Below the pieces are notes generated by a model. It made no database searches. It had not been told where the DNA came from and saw only the letters and a list, made by a program, of their open reading frames with translations. Positions 44,969 through 53,507 of a DNA stretch of 64,000 nucleotides are shown piece by piece. The stretch comes from CAVPLM01 sp963713545 (GTDB lineage: Bacteria > Actinomycetota > Thermoleophilia > RBG-16-64-13). Every line of letters begins with the position of its first letter. The stretch's first letter is position 1. The translations under genes were made by a program, and so were the position numbers. The stretch spans positions 558,001-622,000 of the forward strand of contig CAVQME010000001.1 in NCBI GenBank assembly GCA_963713545.1, in the 5' to 3' direction.

Positions 44969-45745
44969 CTACCAGCCCCTTCTTGTGCGCCTACGCCAGG
45001 AGGGACGTCTCTGGGACGGCATGACCGCCGCCGGCCTACCTCCTGTCAGCACCATGCCTGGGTTGACACGGACGAGCATGTCCGCCTCCTCAGCGGACAG
45101 CATGCCGCGCAAGGTCCCTACGGCCGGGGCCAGCGTCCAGCTGGAGCGACGATGAGAATGGGCGTCTGACGCGATAAGGCTCATGTCTCCCCGGGAGAGG
45201 TGGCGATAGAACGCCTGCTTGCTGGCGCGGCCGAAGTCACCGTTCAGGCTGGCGGCAGTGCCCTGGGCCACTGCGCCCGCGTCCAGGCACTTGGTGAGCA
45301 GATCGGGAGTGCGCTGTATCCGGTCGTTTCGTTCGGGATGGGCGAGCACCGGCAGAAGGCCCTCCGTGCGCAGGCGAAAGACCGTCTCGACCGCGTATAC
45401 CGGCCAGCCCCAATGGGGTACCTCGATAAGGAGAGCGCCCCCGCTTCCCTCGATCGCGAGTGGTTCGAGCTCCATCCTACCAAGCGTCGCTACTACGTCC
45501 AGGCTCACCTCGAAACCGAGCACAAGGTCCAACTCGATGCCGGCTTCGGTCATAGCCGTTCTGAGCGACTGGATCTCCTCCTGTGCCCTGCCGACGAACG
45601 AGAGATCCAACTCTCTCAAGTGGGGGGTGCAGACCACGATTGTGGTCCCCACAGCCATGGCCTCGGTGGCCATCTTCAGACTTGTCCGAAGGTCGGGAGA
45701 GCCGTCGTCCAGTCCAGGAAGAAGGTGGGAATGAGTGTCGATCAT
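44969..45745 (-). CDS. CapC/YwqE-type tyrosine-protein phosphatase (PHP fold)
   Basis: 258 residues. PHP metal motifs are IDTHSHLLPGLDDGSPD, CTPHLRELD, LAHPERN and IASDAHSH. Members remove phosphate from bacterial tyrosine kinases that control capsule or exopolysaccharide export, which fits a position beside manC. A C-terminal Arg-rich tail is extra. The partner kinase is not in the window. Confidence 0.85.
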   Translation of the reverse strand: MIDTHSHLLPGLDDGSPDLRTSLKMATEAMAVGTTIVVCTPHLRELDLSFVGRAQEEIQSLRTAMTEAGIELDLVLGFEVSLDVVATLGRMELEPLAIEGSGGALLIEVPHWGWPVYAVETVFRLRTEGLLPVLAHPERNDRIQRTPDLLTKCLDAGAVAQGTAASLNGDFGRASKQAFYRHLSRGDMSLIASDAHSHRRSSWTLAPAVGTLRGMLSAEEADMLVRVNPGMVLTGGRPAAVMPSQRRPSWRRRTRRGW

Positions 45746-45941
45746 CCTGCAGGCGAGTCCTCCTCAAGATCCGGCCTCAACTAGTTAGGCCTCAGAGCCG
45801 AAAATTAGTACAGGAACCCGGGTGGGCTTCGGCCTGCTGCACGTTTCCATGCGAACGCGGGGCGGGCGGTTTGCCTTTCCCAGGGTTCCGCGTTAGCGGA
45901 TAGTATATATGGATGTGCTGCGCGGACTCCAGGAAGGGTGG

Positions 45942-47519
45942 ATGGAGATGCCAGAGCTATTTGGGAATCCCTACGTACTGCCGGCCGTCATCGTGGTCGT
46001 CTTGCTGCTGGTGCTGCTGCTCATCGTGATGATGCGCAAACGTCGAGGCACGAGCCAGAGCGAAGTCCGGTCGATGGAACGAGTAGCGGCTCCGCCTGCA
46101 GGACCCGCGGCGGCAGCCAGCATCATGCCTATGGCCGCCGCCGACTCGCAGCCGGGACCCTTACCGAGTCAAGCGCCGAGTCAAGCCACGGGAGCGCCGG
46201 ACACATCCCTCGTCCCCCAGCCTCAATCCCCTGCGGCGGCCGCTCAGCCCGTTGTCGCAAAAGAGCGCCCCGCACCTGTCACGCCTGTTGCCAAGGCAAC
46301 CAAGTTCCCGGAGCGTGCGGCACTCAACGACGATCCGCTGCGGGCCGTCATTCTCGACATCGTGCACGGATGGGGCGACCTGACCAGCGAGGACACCAAC
46401 CGCCTCAACCTGTTCCGGGCGGACAAGGTCTTGGCTGCCGCCGAGGCGATCGACCTCCCGAAGGAAGACGCGGGCGGCGGCTACGCCCGCACCCGTTTGC
46501 TGCAGATACGGAAGTACGCGGCCGACAAACAGCTCCAGCAGAAGCCCCCCGAAGCCGCGCCCGAGGTGCAACCGTCAGGAGTGGAACCGGTGCTCACAAT
46601 GGAGGCAGTGGAGACCGATCCCGAGGAGACCGCGACTCTGGTAGCCGAGGTCGAGCAGACCCCGAGTCAGGAGACCCGGGCCGAGGAACTTGCCGCGGGA
46701 GAGCCCCAGCCCGAAGGACCGCCACCTTCGTGGGAACTGCCTCAGCCGACGGAACACCTTGCCGGCGCCGGTCTGGCGACCGCGGCCTTCGCAGCTACGC
46801 CCCACGACGAGAAGATCGAAGACCGCCTGAGCTTGGAGAAGGAGCTCGGCGAGGATGAGGGCGAGTGGACGCAGTCGGCGGAGCCGATCGTGATACCACC
46901 GTGGCCCGAGGAGTCAAGGCCTGAGGAGTCTGTGGCGACGTCTCCGTGGCCGGAGGATTCGCAGCCCGTCGAGACGACCGCGTCGTCGCCGTGGCCGGAG
47001 GAGTCGCAGCCTTTGACGCCGGCCACAGCTTCTCCTTGGTCGGAGGAGCCGACGGGTTGGGATATCGACGAGCCACCGGTCCTAGAGGAGGTCCCGGTCG
47101 AGTTGGACGATGAGCAGCCTCTGCCGGCGGCGGCGGTCGCCGACATAGGACCTGCTGCCGCAACCGCAGCTACCGCGATCACCGAGGAGACGACGCCGGT
47201 GCAGGACATCACCGACCAGTTCCAGGCGCCTGATGATTCCCTTTCGACTCTGCATGGCAGGGTGAGGACCGCAGAGGAGCTCATGGCCCTGCCCGCAGGC
47301 GATCAAGCCGACATGCTCGCCTTCCTGGAGCCGCCTGAACTCGCACGCGTATTCGAGGCCAGCGAAGATCGAAGGCTCAAGAAGGGGGTGATCGACGTCC
47401 TTGAGAACCTCGGTTCCCCCGGGTCTCTGGACGTGCTTCGCCGCTGCCTTGACGACGCAGACCCGGAGATGCAGGTCTACGCTCTGGACGCCGCAGACCG
47501 GCTTCTAGGAGTAGAGTAG
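45942..47519 (+). CDS. Membrane-anchored acidic repeat protein with C-terminal HEAT-like domain
   Basis: About 525 residues. One N-terminal helix (LPAVIVVVLLLVLLLIVMM) is followed by a conserved-looking block (DDPLRAVILDIVHGWGDLTSED). A long Pro/Glu/Ala region comes next, with imperfect repeats of SPWPEESQP around residues 315-370. A C-terminal helical pair closes it (VIDVLENLGSPGSLDVLRRCLDDADPEM), like a HEAT repeat. Probably the tail is cytosolic. AGGAAGG supports a start at 45942 or 45948 over 45909. No known family recognised; possibly a scaffold at the membrane. Confidence 0.65.
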   Translation: MEMPELFGNPYVLPAVIVVVLLLVLLLIVMMRKRRGTSQSEVRSMERVAAPPAGPAAAASIMPMAAADSQPGPLPSQAPSQATGAPDTSLVPQPQSPAAAAQPVVAKERPAPVTPVAKATKFPERAALNDDPLRAVILDIVHGWGDLTSEDTNRLNLFRADKVLAAAEAIDLPKEDAGGGYARTRLLQIRKYAADKQLQQKPPEAAPEVQPSGVEPVLTMEAVETDPEETATLVAEVEQTPSQETRAEELAAGEPQPEGPPPSWELPQPTEHLAGAGLATAAFAATPHDEKIEDRLSLEKELGEDEGEWTQSAEPIVIPPWPEESRPEESVATSPWPEDSQPVETTASSPWPEESQPLTPATASPWSEEPTGWDIDEPPVLEEVPVELDDEQPLPAAAVADIGPAAATAATAITEETTPVQDITDQFQAPDDSLSTLHGRVRTAEELMALPAGDQADMLAFLEPPELARVFEASEDRRLKKGVIDVLENLGSPGSLDVLRRCLDDADPEMQVYALDAADRLLGVE

Positions 47520-48452
47520 AGCCTCGCGCAAGCCGCGAGTACGCGCGACTATCTCGGCACCATCGAGCCCGGCACGCCAGGCCACGAAGGCACATCGCTT
47601 CTCAAGATCGAGGGGTTGATCCCACATGGCGTCGCCGGCCAGGGTGGCGGCTCCCCCTCCTGCCTCCGTGAGGATCACCAGGCCGGCCGCCAGGTCGACC
47701 GAGCGAGACCGAACAGCTGCCACCAGGATGTCGGCCGCCCCTGTGGCCACGTAGCAGAGGGCAAGAGCCAGCGACCCGATCTGACGCACGCGCATGTCCT
47801 GACTTCGGCCCACGGCGCCCATGGCGCTCAGATCGTGGAACCGGAAGTGATGACGGTCGGGCCGACCAGCCTCGAGTAGGATCACTTCTACCAGAGCGTT
47901 CTTGAAACGCTGGGGATCGAGCGTCACCCCCGGCTCTCCGGCTGAGAGCACCCCCGATCCCTTGACTGCGCTGAATACGTTCGGCCGTAGGTAGTCCTCG
48001 ATGTAGCCCACGCGGACATCACCCATATTCGGACCGTCGGCCACCCCGATGGAGACGCAGAAAGGCGAAAGGCCACGCTTGGCGTTGAGACTGCCGTCCA
48101 CGGGATCGACCACCACCAGCCACTCCGCGTCGGAGGGGCCGCTGATACCGGCTTCCTCGGACACCAAGCGACACGGGAACGGAGCCCGAGCGGCCAGAAC
48201 GTCCTGGATAGCTTCCTCGCAGACACGATCGAGCTCGAGCGTGCGATCGCCACCTGCCCCCCGCCCGAGGGCTACCCTACCGGGTGCTCTGCCAAAGAGG
48301 GGCTGGATCGCTTCCTTACCCGCAGACGCCATCTGCTCGACGCATGAAAGCCACCGGGCGTCGGCCTCTGACATCGACCGGGTCGTCGGGGTGTCTTGCT
48401 CTGCTGGATCTGGCGTAGTCGAGCTCACACTGCCCAAAATACCACCCATCAT
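47505..48452 (-). CDS. Inositol monophosphatase family protein
   Basis: 315 residues. Metal-site landmarks: LVSEEAG, VVVDPVDGSLNAKRGLSPFCVSIGVAD (DPxDGS form) and SRSVDLAAGLVILTEAGG. The family dephosphorylates inositol phosphates, fructose bisphosphate or PAP; substrate is open. Two adjacent ATGs (48452, 48449) are used here; an internal ATG at 48374 is possible. Its 3' end overlaps the convergent gene at 45942-47519 by 15 bases. Confidence 0.83.
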   Translation of the reverse strand: MMGGILGSVSSTTPDPAEQDTPTTRSMSEADARWLSCVEQMASAGKEAIQPLFGRAPGRVALGRGAGGDRTLELDRVCEEAIQDVLAARAPFPCRLVSEEAGISGPSDAEWLVVVDPVDGSLNAKRGLSPFCVSIGVADGPNMGDVRVGYIEDYLRPNVFSAVKGSGVLSAGEPGVTLDPQRFKNALVEVILLEAGRPDRHHFRFHDLSAMGAVGRSQDMRVRQIGSLALALCYVATGAADILVAAVRSRSVDLAAGLVILTEAGGGAATLAGDAMWDQPLDLEKRCAFVAWRAGLDGAEIVARTRGLREALLYS

Positions 48453-48476
48453 CTCCCCTGAGTTACCATAGCCCCG

Positions 48477-49373
48477 ATGAAGGTTCCCCGAGATCACCCG
48501 CCGCGCGGCGTGCCGCGCCCGCTCTGTTGGGCTGCCGCCGCGGGAGCAGCCGCGACAGGCTATATGGTCTTCGAGGCTCAGTGGGTGCAGTGCCGCGAGG
48601 CAGACCTTGAAGTACCCGGCCTGCCCTCTGTGTGGTCGGGCCTGCGCGTCCTTCACCTCTCGGACGTGCATGCAGGTCTCTTCCCGACGAACGAGCGCAG
48701 CCTCGAGAAGGTGGTGCAGTGGGCGGTCCCCCGCGCCCCTGACCTGGTGCTTCTCACCGGCGATATGCTCGGTGACCCTCACCGCAGCAAGAGGGTACTC
48801 GAAATGCTCGCTCGGCTAGAGCCGCCCCTCGGCACGTTCGCCGTCACCGGCAATCACGAGTACGGCATCGGCAAGGACCCTCTGGCGCGCCCCCGCGATA
48901 CGAGCCATCTGTGGGAGCAGGCGGGGATCACACTACTTGCCGACCGATGTGTGTCTCTGCCGGCACGGAAAGGCCGCCATATCATCCTCTGCGGGGCCGA
49001 CCACCTGACCGGCGGATTCGGGCTCCTCGACAACACCGGAACACGCAACCGGGACGACGCTCCACGGCTTGGGTCGGACGAAGGTTTCCTGGCTGGCGAC
49101 TTCCCCGTGCTCCTCAGCCACGAGCCTCCACCCTCGGATTCACCTCTCGCCCGGCTCTTCCCCCTGGCATTTTCCGGCCACACCCATGGAGGTCAACTGC
49201 GAGTACCGGGTCCAGAGGGGTTGGCGCCTATACACCGAGAGGGAGGCGAGTACCTGGCGGGCGTGCATACCTGGGGCGAGGGCCGGCTGGTCGTTTCGCG
49301 CGGGGTGGGCACCAGCTTTCTACCCTTCCGTCTGCTCACTCGGCCGGAGGCGAGCCTGTGGCGATTGGTATAG
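48477..49373 (+). CDS. Metallophosphoesterase (YkuE-like)
   Basis: 298 residues. A short N-terminal hydrophobic segment is followed by calcineurin-type metal motifs: LHLSDVHAGLF, LTGDMLGDPH, GNHEYGIG, LSHEPPP and FSGHTHGGQL. YkuE-type enzymes act at the membrane on lipids or nucleotides; substrate is not known. The ATG is only 24 bases from the divergent inositol-phosphatase start, so the transcript may be nearly leaderless. Confidence 0.87.
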   Translation: MKVPRDHPPRGVPRPLCWAAAAGAAATGYMVFEAQWVQCREADLEVPGLPSVWSGLRVLHLSDVHAGLFPTNERSLEKVVQWAVPRAPDLVLLTGDMLGDPHRSKRVLEMLARLEPPLGTFAVTGNHEYGIGKDPLARPRDTSHLWEQAGITLLADRCVSLPARKGRHIILCGADHLTGGFGLLDNTGTRNRDDAPRLGSDEGFLAGDFPVLLSHEPPPSDSPLARLFPLAFSGHTHGGQLRVPGPEGLAPIHREGGEYLAGVHTWGEGRLVVSRGVGTSFLPFRLLTRPEASLWRLV

Positions 49374-49427
49374 AATTGCACCGACGACCCCAGCACATCG
49401 GGTAATGCGTTCGAACAGGGGGCTTCG

Positions 49428-49844
49428 ATGAGTCAGCCGCAGGATGAGCGGATGTCCGGAGACCTGCCGGTCACTCCGACACCCTACGAAGAGACGAGAC
49501 CCGCCGTCTCCCACGAGGTGGTGGCAACGTATGTTGCCGACGCTGCCCGCTCCGTTCATGGCGTCGTTGATCTTCACGCCTCTCCGTGGAAAGGCCTCTC
49601 GTCTCGCGTGCGTGAGACGCATACGGGAGGAGTGCTCATACGGGAGTCGCAACCAGGGACAGTGGACGTGGAGATACACGCCCGGGTGGCCTGGGGCGTG
49701 GTGATACCCGAATTGGCTCGCCAGGTCGAAGACGCCGTACGCAGCAGAGTGAACGGACTCCTCAATCTCGACCTTGGGAACGTCACCCTTTTCGTCGACG
49801 AGATAGCCGGACCGATGGAGGGCGGTGACTCGCAGGAGGGCTAG
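49428..49844 (+). CDS. Asp23/Gls24 family envelope stress protein
   Basis: 138 residues; SHEVVATYVADAARSVHGVVDLHA, VDVEIHARVAWGVVIPELARQVEDAV and LDLGNVTLFVDEI are typical. Family members are membrane-associated in Gram-positive bacteria and linked to envelope stress. It precedes the GNAT-like gene by five bases. Confidence 0.88.
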   Translation: MSQPQDERMSGDLPVTPTPYEETRPAVSHEVVATYVADAARSVHGVVDLHASPWKGLSSRVRETHTGGVLIRESQPGTVDVEIHARVAWGVVIPELARQVEDAVRSRVNGLLNLDLGNVTLFVDEIAGPMEGGDSQEG

Positions 49845-49849
49845 GCATC

Positions 49850-50557
49850 GTGCCCGACTACCTACCGCTTTGTGCTTCTCGGCAGGACCTCTTGCCGCCC
49901 GCTTGTCGCTCGTGCGCCTGGTGGCAGACCTCGAGCGGAGGGCGGGACCGCGCCGTCGCTGTCGAAGAGAGGCGCCACCAGTGGATGGTGGCGGTCGAAT
50001 CCAGCTGGGGTAGTCCAGGACTTCTCCTCCAGAGAGCCGAGCCAGGTGTGCCATCCGGCCAATCATCGTCCGAGAAGCTCACGGGCGCGAACGATCAGAC
50101 TTCTCCTTCGCCCGATCTCGCGACTGCTGCATCGATACACTACGCCCCGGCGACGGCCCTCCCGAGGTTGCGGAACCTGCCGTTCGCTCCTCTCGGTCCT
50201 GACGCGGTGCTCCTCTTCTGCCTTCGGTCGGAGGAGGACCAAGCTGATCTTCAGGCCAAACGCGTCATGCAGAAGGCGCTTGGGCAGCTGAAGGATCGAG
50301 GAGTCCAGGAAGTGTATGCCTTTGCCGGCCACTTCGGCAGCCCCGAGGATAACGGGCGGTGTGAGTTCTTCTCTCTCGACTTCCTGGAAGCCAACGGTTT
50401 TCGGCATGTCCGAGACAACGGGGACATCTATCTGATGCGCGCCGACCTGCGGGGTCTGCTCTCCCTCATAGGCCAGGTAGAAACCGCGGTCAGGCGGGCG
50501 CTCCGTAACGATCCCACTCCAAGTCCCGCCGCCTGGACGCACCGCGGGACGTCATGA
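49850..50557 (+). CDS. GNAT-like protein of actinobacterial type
   Basis: 235 residues. PPACRSCAWWQ near the N-terminus, followed by RHQWMVAVESSWGSPGLLLQ and LPFAPLGPDAVLLFCLRS, resembles a group of actinobacterial N-acetyltransferase-like proteins. The acetyl-CoA loop is weak, so enzymatic activity is uncertain. GTG start at 49850 with AGGAGGG upstream. It is co-directional and close to both neighbours. Confidence 0.55.
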   Translation: MPDYLPLCASRQDLLPPACRSCAWWQTSSGGRDRAVAVEERRHQWMVAVESSWGSPGLLLQRAEPGVPSGQSSSEKLTGANDQTSPSPDLATAASIHYAPATALPRLRNLPFAPLGPDAVLLFCLRSEEDQADLQAKRVMQKALGQLKDRGVQEVYAFAGHFGSPEDNGRCEFFSLDFLEANGFRHVRDNGDIYLMRADLRGLLSLIGQVETAVRRALRNDPTPSPAAWTHRGTS

Positions 50558-50564
50558 GCCCGCC

Positions 50565-52001
50565 ATGAGGCGGCACCTGCAGCGCAGCGGCTCGCGTGCC
50601 GTAGATCGCGGTCCGGGGCGGCGGTCGCGCTACCGCGCCGTGCGGCTGGCGGCGGCCGTGGCCCTGGTGTCGCTGGCTTGCCTGGCGGCATTCGCTCTCG
50701 TGGGGTCACAGGAACCGCCGGCGGCGGTGGCTGCGGAGGCCGGGCTGGCTGAGGCCCCCGTCTGGGTCACGCAGGTCAAAGGTATCGTCGATCCGGCCAT
50801 GGCGAGTTACTTGGTCAAGACCATGAAGCAGGCCGCCGAGGCTCGGGCGGCCGCACTCGTCGTCGAGCTAGATACCCCCGGCGGCCTCGACACCGCCATG
50901 CGCGACATCATCCAGGCCCAGCTCGACTCGCCCATACCGATCGTCTTATACGTCTACCCCGAGGGGGCGCGGGCGGCCTCGGCCGGCGTCTACATACTCA
51001 TGGGCTCCGACGTGGCGGCGATGGCACCGCAGACCAATCTGGGAGCGGCGACCCCGGTGTCGCTCGGCGGGGAGATGGACGACGTCATGAAGGCCAAGGT
51101 CACCAACGATGCCGCCGCGTACATCTCCGGCCTGGCCTCCAATCATGGACGCAACGCCGAGTGGGCCGAGCAGGCCGTGCGAGAATCGGTGTCGCTCACT
51201 GCCGAGGAGGCTCTGGCCAAGGGGGTGATCGAGTTCGTCGCCGCCGACCTTCCCACCCTTCTGCAGGATGTCGACGGCTACGTGACCACGCCCAAGGGCC
51301 TCACCCTGCACACCGCCGGGGCCCCGGTCGAGGAAGTCAGCATGGGCTGGATCCAGCGCTTCCTCCACGCCATCGCCAACCCCGATATCGCCTACATCCT
51401 TATGATCATCGGGATCCTGGGCATCATCACGGAGCTCAGCACCCCCGGTCTGGGAGGTGCGGGGATAGGAGGGGTCATAGCCTTGCTTCTGGCCTTCTAC
51501 TCCTTCCAGGTACTTCCCGTCAGCCTGGTGGGGATAGCCCTGGTGGTGCTGGCCATGATCCTGTTCGTCGCCGAGATCAAGATCCAGAGCCACGGGGTCC
51601 TGGGGATCGGGGGAGCCGCCGCGCTGATCGCCGGCGGTCTCCTCCTGTTCGATACCTCGTCTTCCTTTCTCAAGGTCAGCTGGCCGGTGCTTATCACAGC
51701 CACGGTCTTCGCCGTCGTCTTCTTCATGCTCGTTATCCGAGCGGTCGCGAAAGCCATGCGCCGGCCCCCCGCCACGGGGACCTCGACTCTGGTGGGAGCG
51801 GCCGGCGTGACGGTCTCACCTCTCGGTCCGCAAGGCCAGGTGAGGCTGCGGGGAGAGACGTGGAAAGCCCGTACCGAGGGAGAGGACCTGCTTAAAGACG
51901 AACGGATAGAGGTACTAAGAGCAGAGGGGCTCACGCTCGTCGTGCGCCGGGCGAGTACGGCGGACGGCGACACCGAAGAGAAACCGAACCAGGGGACGTA
52001 A
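50565..52001 (+). CDS. NfeD-family membrane serine protease (NfeD1b/ClpP-class)
   Basis: 478 residues. A signal/anchor (LAAAVALVSLACLAAFALV) precedes a ClpP-fold domain with ELDTPGGLDTAMRDI and the serine in GARAASAGVYILMGSD. Four or five helices (AYILMIIGILGIITELSTPG onward) and a C-terminal OB-fold NfeD domain (GVTVSPLGPQGQVRLRGETW) follow. NfeD proteins work with stomatin-like proteins in membrane quality control; the SPFH gene is next door, nine bases on. Confidence 0.9.
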   Translation: MRRHLQRSGSRAVDRGPGRRSRYRAVRLAAAVALVSLACLAAFALVGSQEPPAAVAAEAGLAEAPVWVTQVKGIVDPAMASYLVKTMKQAAEARAAALVVELDTPGGLDTAMRDIIQAQLDSPIPIVLYVYPEGARAASAGVYILMGSDVAAMAPQTNLGAATPVSLGGEMDDVMKAKVTNDAAAYISGLASNHGRNAEWAEQAVRESVSLTAEEALAKGVIEFVAADLPTLLQDVDGYVTTPKGLTLHTAGAPVEEVSMGWIQRFLHAIANPDIAYILMIIGILGIITELSTPGLGGAGIGGVIALLLAFYSFQVLPVSLVGIALVVLAMILFVAEIKIQSHGVLGIGGAAALIAGGLLLFDTSSSFLKVSWPVLITATVFAVVFFMLVIRAVAKAMRRPPATGTSTLVGAAGVTVSPLGPQGQVRLRGETWKARTEGEDLLKDERIEVLRAEGLTLVVRRASTADGDTEEKPNQGT

Positions 52002-52010
52002 GGAGACGTC

Positions 52011-52775
52011 ATGGATGTAGGCACGATAGCAGTGATCGTGATCGTGGTGATCGTGGTGATCATCATATTGGCCTCGGCGATCAAAGTCTTCCCCGAGTAC
52101 CAGCGCGGTGTGATCTTTCGCCTGGGGCGCCTGATGCCGCCCAAAGGGCCGGGCATCTTCCTCATCATCCCCATCGTCGACAAGGTGGTGCGCGTGGACC
52201 TGCGTACCATCACTATGGACGTGCCGGCACAGGAGGTAATCACTAAGGACAATGTCCCGGGCAAGGTGAACGCCGTCGTCTACTTCCGGGTCATCGATCC
52301 GTCGAGATCGGTAGTCGAGGTGCAGAACTACATCGCCGCCACCTCGCAGATAGCCCAGACCACGTTGCGAAGCGTCCTCGGCCAGTCCGACCTGGACCAC
52401 CTGCTCACCGAGCGGGACAAGCTGAACGCCCGGCTGCAGGAGATCATCGACGAGCAGACCGACCCCTGGGGTGTGAAGGTCAGCATCGTAGAGATCAAGG
52501 ACGTCGAGATTCCTGCCAGTATGCAGCGGGCGATGGCCCGGCAGGCCGAGGCCGAGCGGGAACGTCGGGCCAAGGTCATCGCCGCCGAGGGCGAGTTCCA
52601 GGCTTCGGAGAAGCTTTCCCAGGCCGCCTTGGTGCTCTCGAAGACCCCGGCCGCTATTCAGCTTCGCTATCTCCAGACCCTCGCCGAGATCGCCACCGAG
52701 AAGAACTCCACTACGGTCTTCCCGATCCCCATCGATCTGATAGAGATGTTCATGAAGAAGCATTCCGATACCTAG
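52011..52775 (+). CDS. SPFH/band 7 (slipin) protein
   Basis: 254 residues. One N-terminal helix (IAVIVIVVIVVIIILAS) is followed by the slipin core: VFPEYQRGVIFRLGRLMPPKGPG, QEVITKDNVPGKVNAVVYF, TTLRSVLGQSDLDHLL and AMARQAEAERERRAKVI. Forms membrane-bound rings and is the usual partner of NfeD. AAGGAG precedes the ATG. Confidence 0.93.
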   Translation: MDVGTIAVIVIVVIVVIIILASAIKVFPEYQRGVIFRLGRLMPPKGPGIFLIIPIVDKVVRVDLRTITMDVPAQEVITKDNVPGKVNAVVYFRVIDPSRSVVEVQNYIAATSQIAQTTLRSVLGQSDLDHLLTERDKLNARLQEIIDEQTDPWGVKVSIVEIKDVEIPASMQRAMARQAEAERERRAKVIAAEGEFQASEKLSQAALVLSKTPAAIQLRYLQTLAEIATEKNSTTVFPIPIDLIEMFMKKHSDT

Positions 52776-52880
52776 GCCTCTGTCCCTTGTCTCCGTGAGG
52801 GTCGTTCGCCAGCCGTGCTAACCCGCGTCTCCATCGCCCTTCCGGAAGAGTCGCACCTGCGCAGCCGAAGTCCATCAGGC

Positions 52881-52950
52881 GCCGCGGCCCCATCACCCTC
52901 GAGGGAGGAGTCGTACAACGCAGCCGGAACGAGGGTGATGGGGCCGCGGC
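52881..52950. repeat. 21-bp perfect inverted repeat upstream of tRNA-Ala
   Basis: Arms 52881-52901 and 52930-52950 are exact reverse complements (GCCGCGGCCCCATCACCCTCG) around 28 bases. It could end the nfeD-SPFH transcript. A TATAAA at 52959-52964, a likely -10 box for the tRNA, starts nine bases after it, so the second arm overlaps the -35 position. Confidence 0.6.
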
Positions 52951-52984
52951 CACTGTGCTATAAATACGCGATTGTGCGTCGACT

Positions 52985-53057
52985 GGGGGTATAGCTCAGT
53001 TGGGAGAGCGTCGCGTTCGCATCGCGAAGGCCAGGGGTTCGAATCCCCTTACCTCCA
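52985..53057 (+). tRNA. tRNA-Ala (anticodon CGC)
   Basis: 73 bases: acceptor GGGGGTA/TACCTCC with the G3-U70 wobble that marks alanine tRNAs, D-arm GCTC...GAGC, anticodon stem TCGCG/CGCGA with loop TTCGCAT, T-arm AGGGG/CCCCT with TTCGAAT, discriminator A. CCA is not encoded. A probable -10 box lies about 20 bases upstream. Confidence 0.95.
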
Positions 53058-53102
53058 CTCCTTCCCTCCCTTGTCGGCCGTCCTCATGAAGGGGTGACCA
53101 CC

Positions 53103-53507
53103 GTGCCTCTCATCGAGATCAGAGTCTCCTCCCCGGCACGCGAGGTGCTGGTGGATATCAGCGACAGGGTCCAGCAGGCCGTCACCCAGTCCCATCCGAC
53201 ACTGAGCGGCATGGTGAGCATCTTCGTGCCTCACACCACCGCCGGCGTCACCATCAACGAGGGCGCCGATCCCTCCGTGGCCCGCGATATCGTCGAGGGC
53301 CTTGCCCGCCTCGTCCCCCGCGAGGCCGCCTATCGTCATAGCGAGGGGAATTCCGACGCGCACATCAAGGCGAGTCTCGTAGGCAGCAGCGTCGCGGTCC
53401 CCGTGGAACAGGGACGGTTGCGGCTTGGCACGTGGCAGAGCATCTATCTGGCCGAATTCGATGGTCCTCGCACCCGGCGGGTATGGATAGTGCCCGCGCC
53501 TGCGTGA
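53103..53507 (+). CDS. yjbQ: YjbQ family protein (secondary thiamine-phosphate synthase-like)
   Basis: 134 residues with MVSIFVPHTTAGVTINEGAD, HIKASLVGSSVAVPVEQGRLRLGTWQ and the closing FDGPRTRRVWI, diagnostic of UPF0047/YjbQ. Biochemical role is poorly defined; weak thiamine-phosphate synthase activity is known for homologues. GTG at 53103 is favoured by AAGGGG at normal spacing, over the GTG at 53094. Confidence 0.9.
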   Translation: MPLIEIRVSSPAREVLVDISDRVQQAVTQSHPTLSGMVSIFVPHTTAGVTINEGADPSVARDIVEGLARLVPREAAYRHSEGNSDAHIKASLVGSSVAVPVEQGRLRLGTWQSIYLAEFDGPRTRRVWIVPAPA

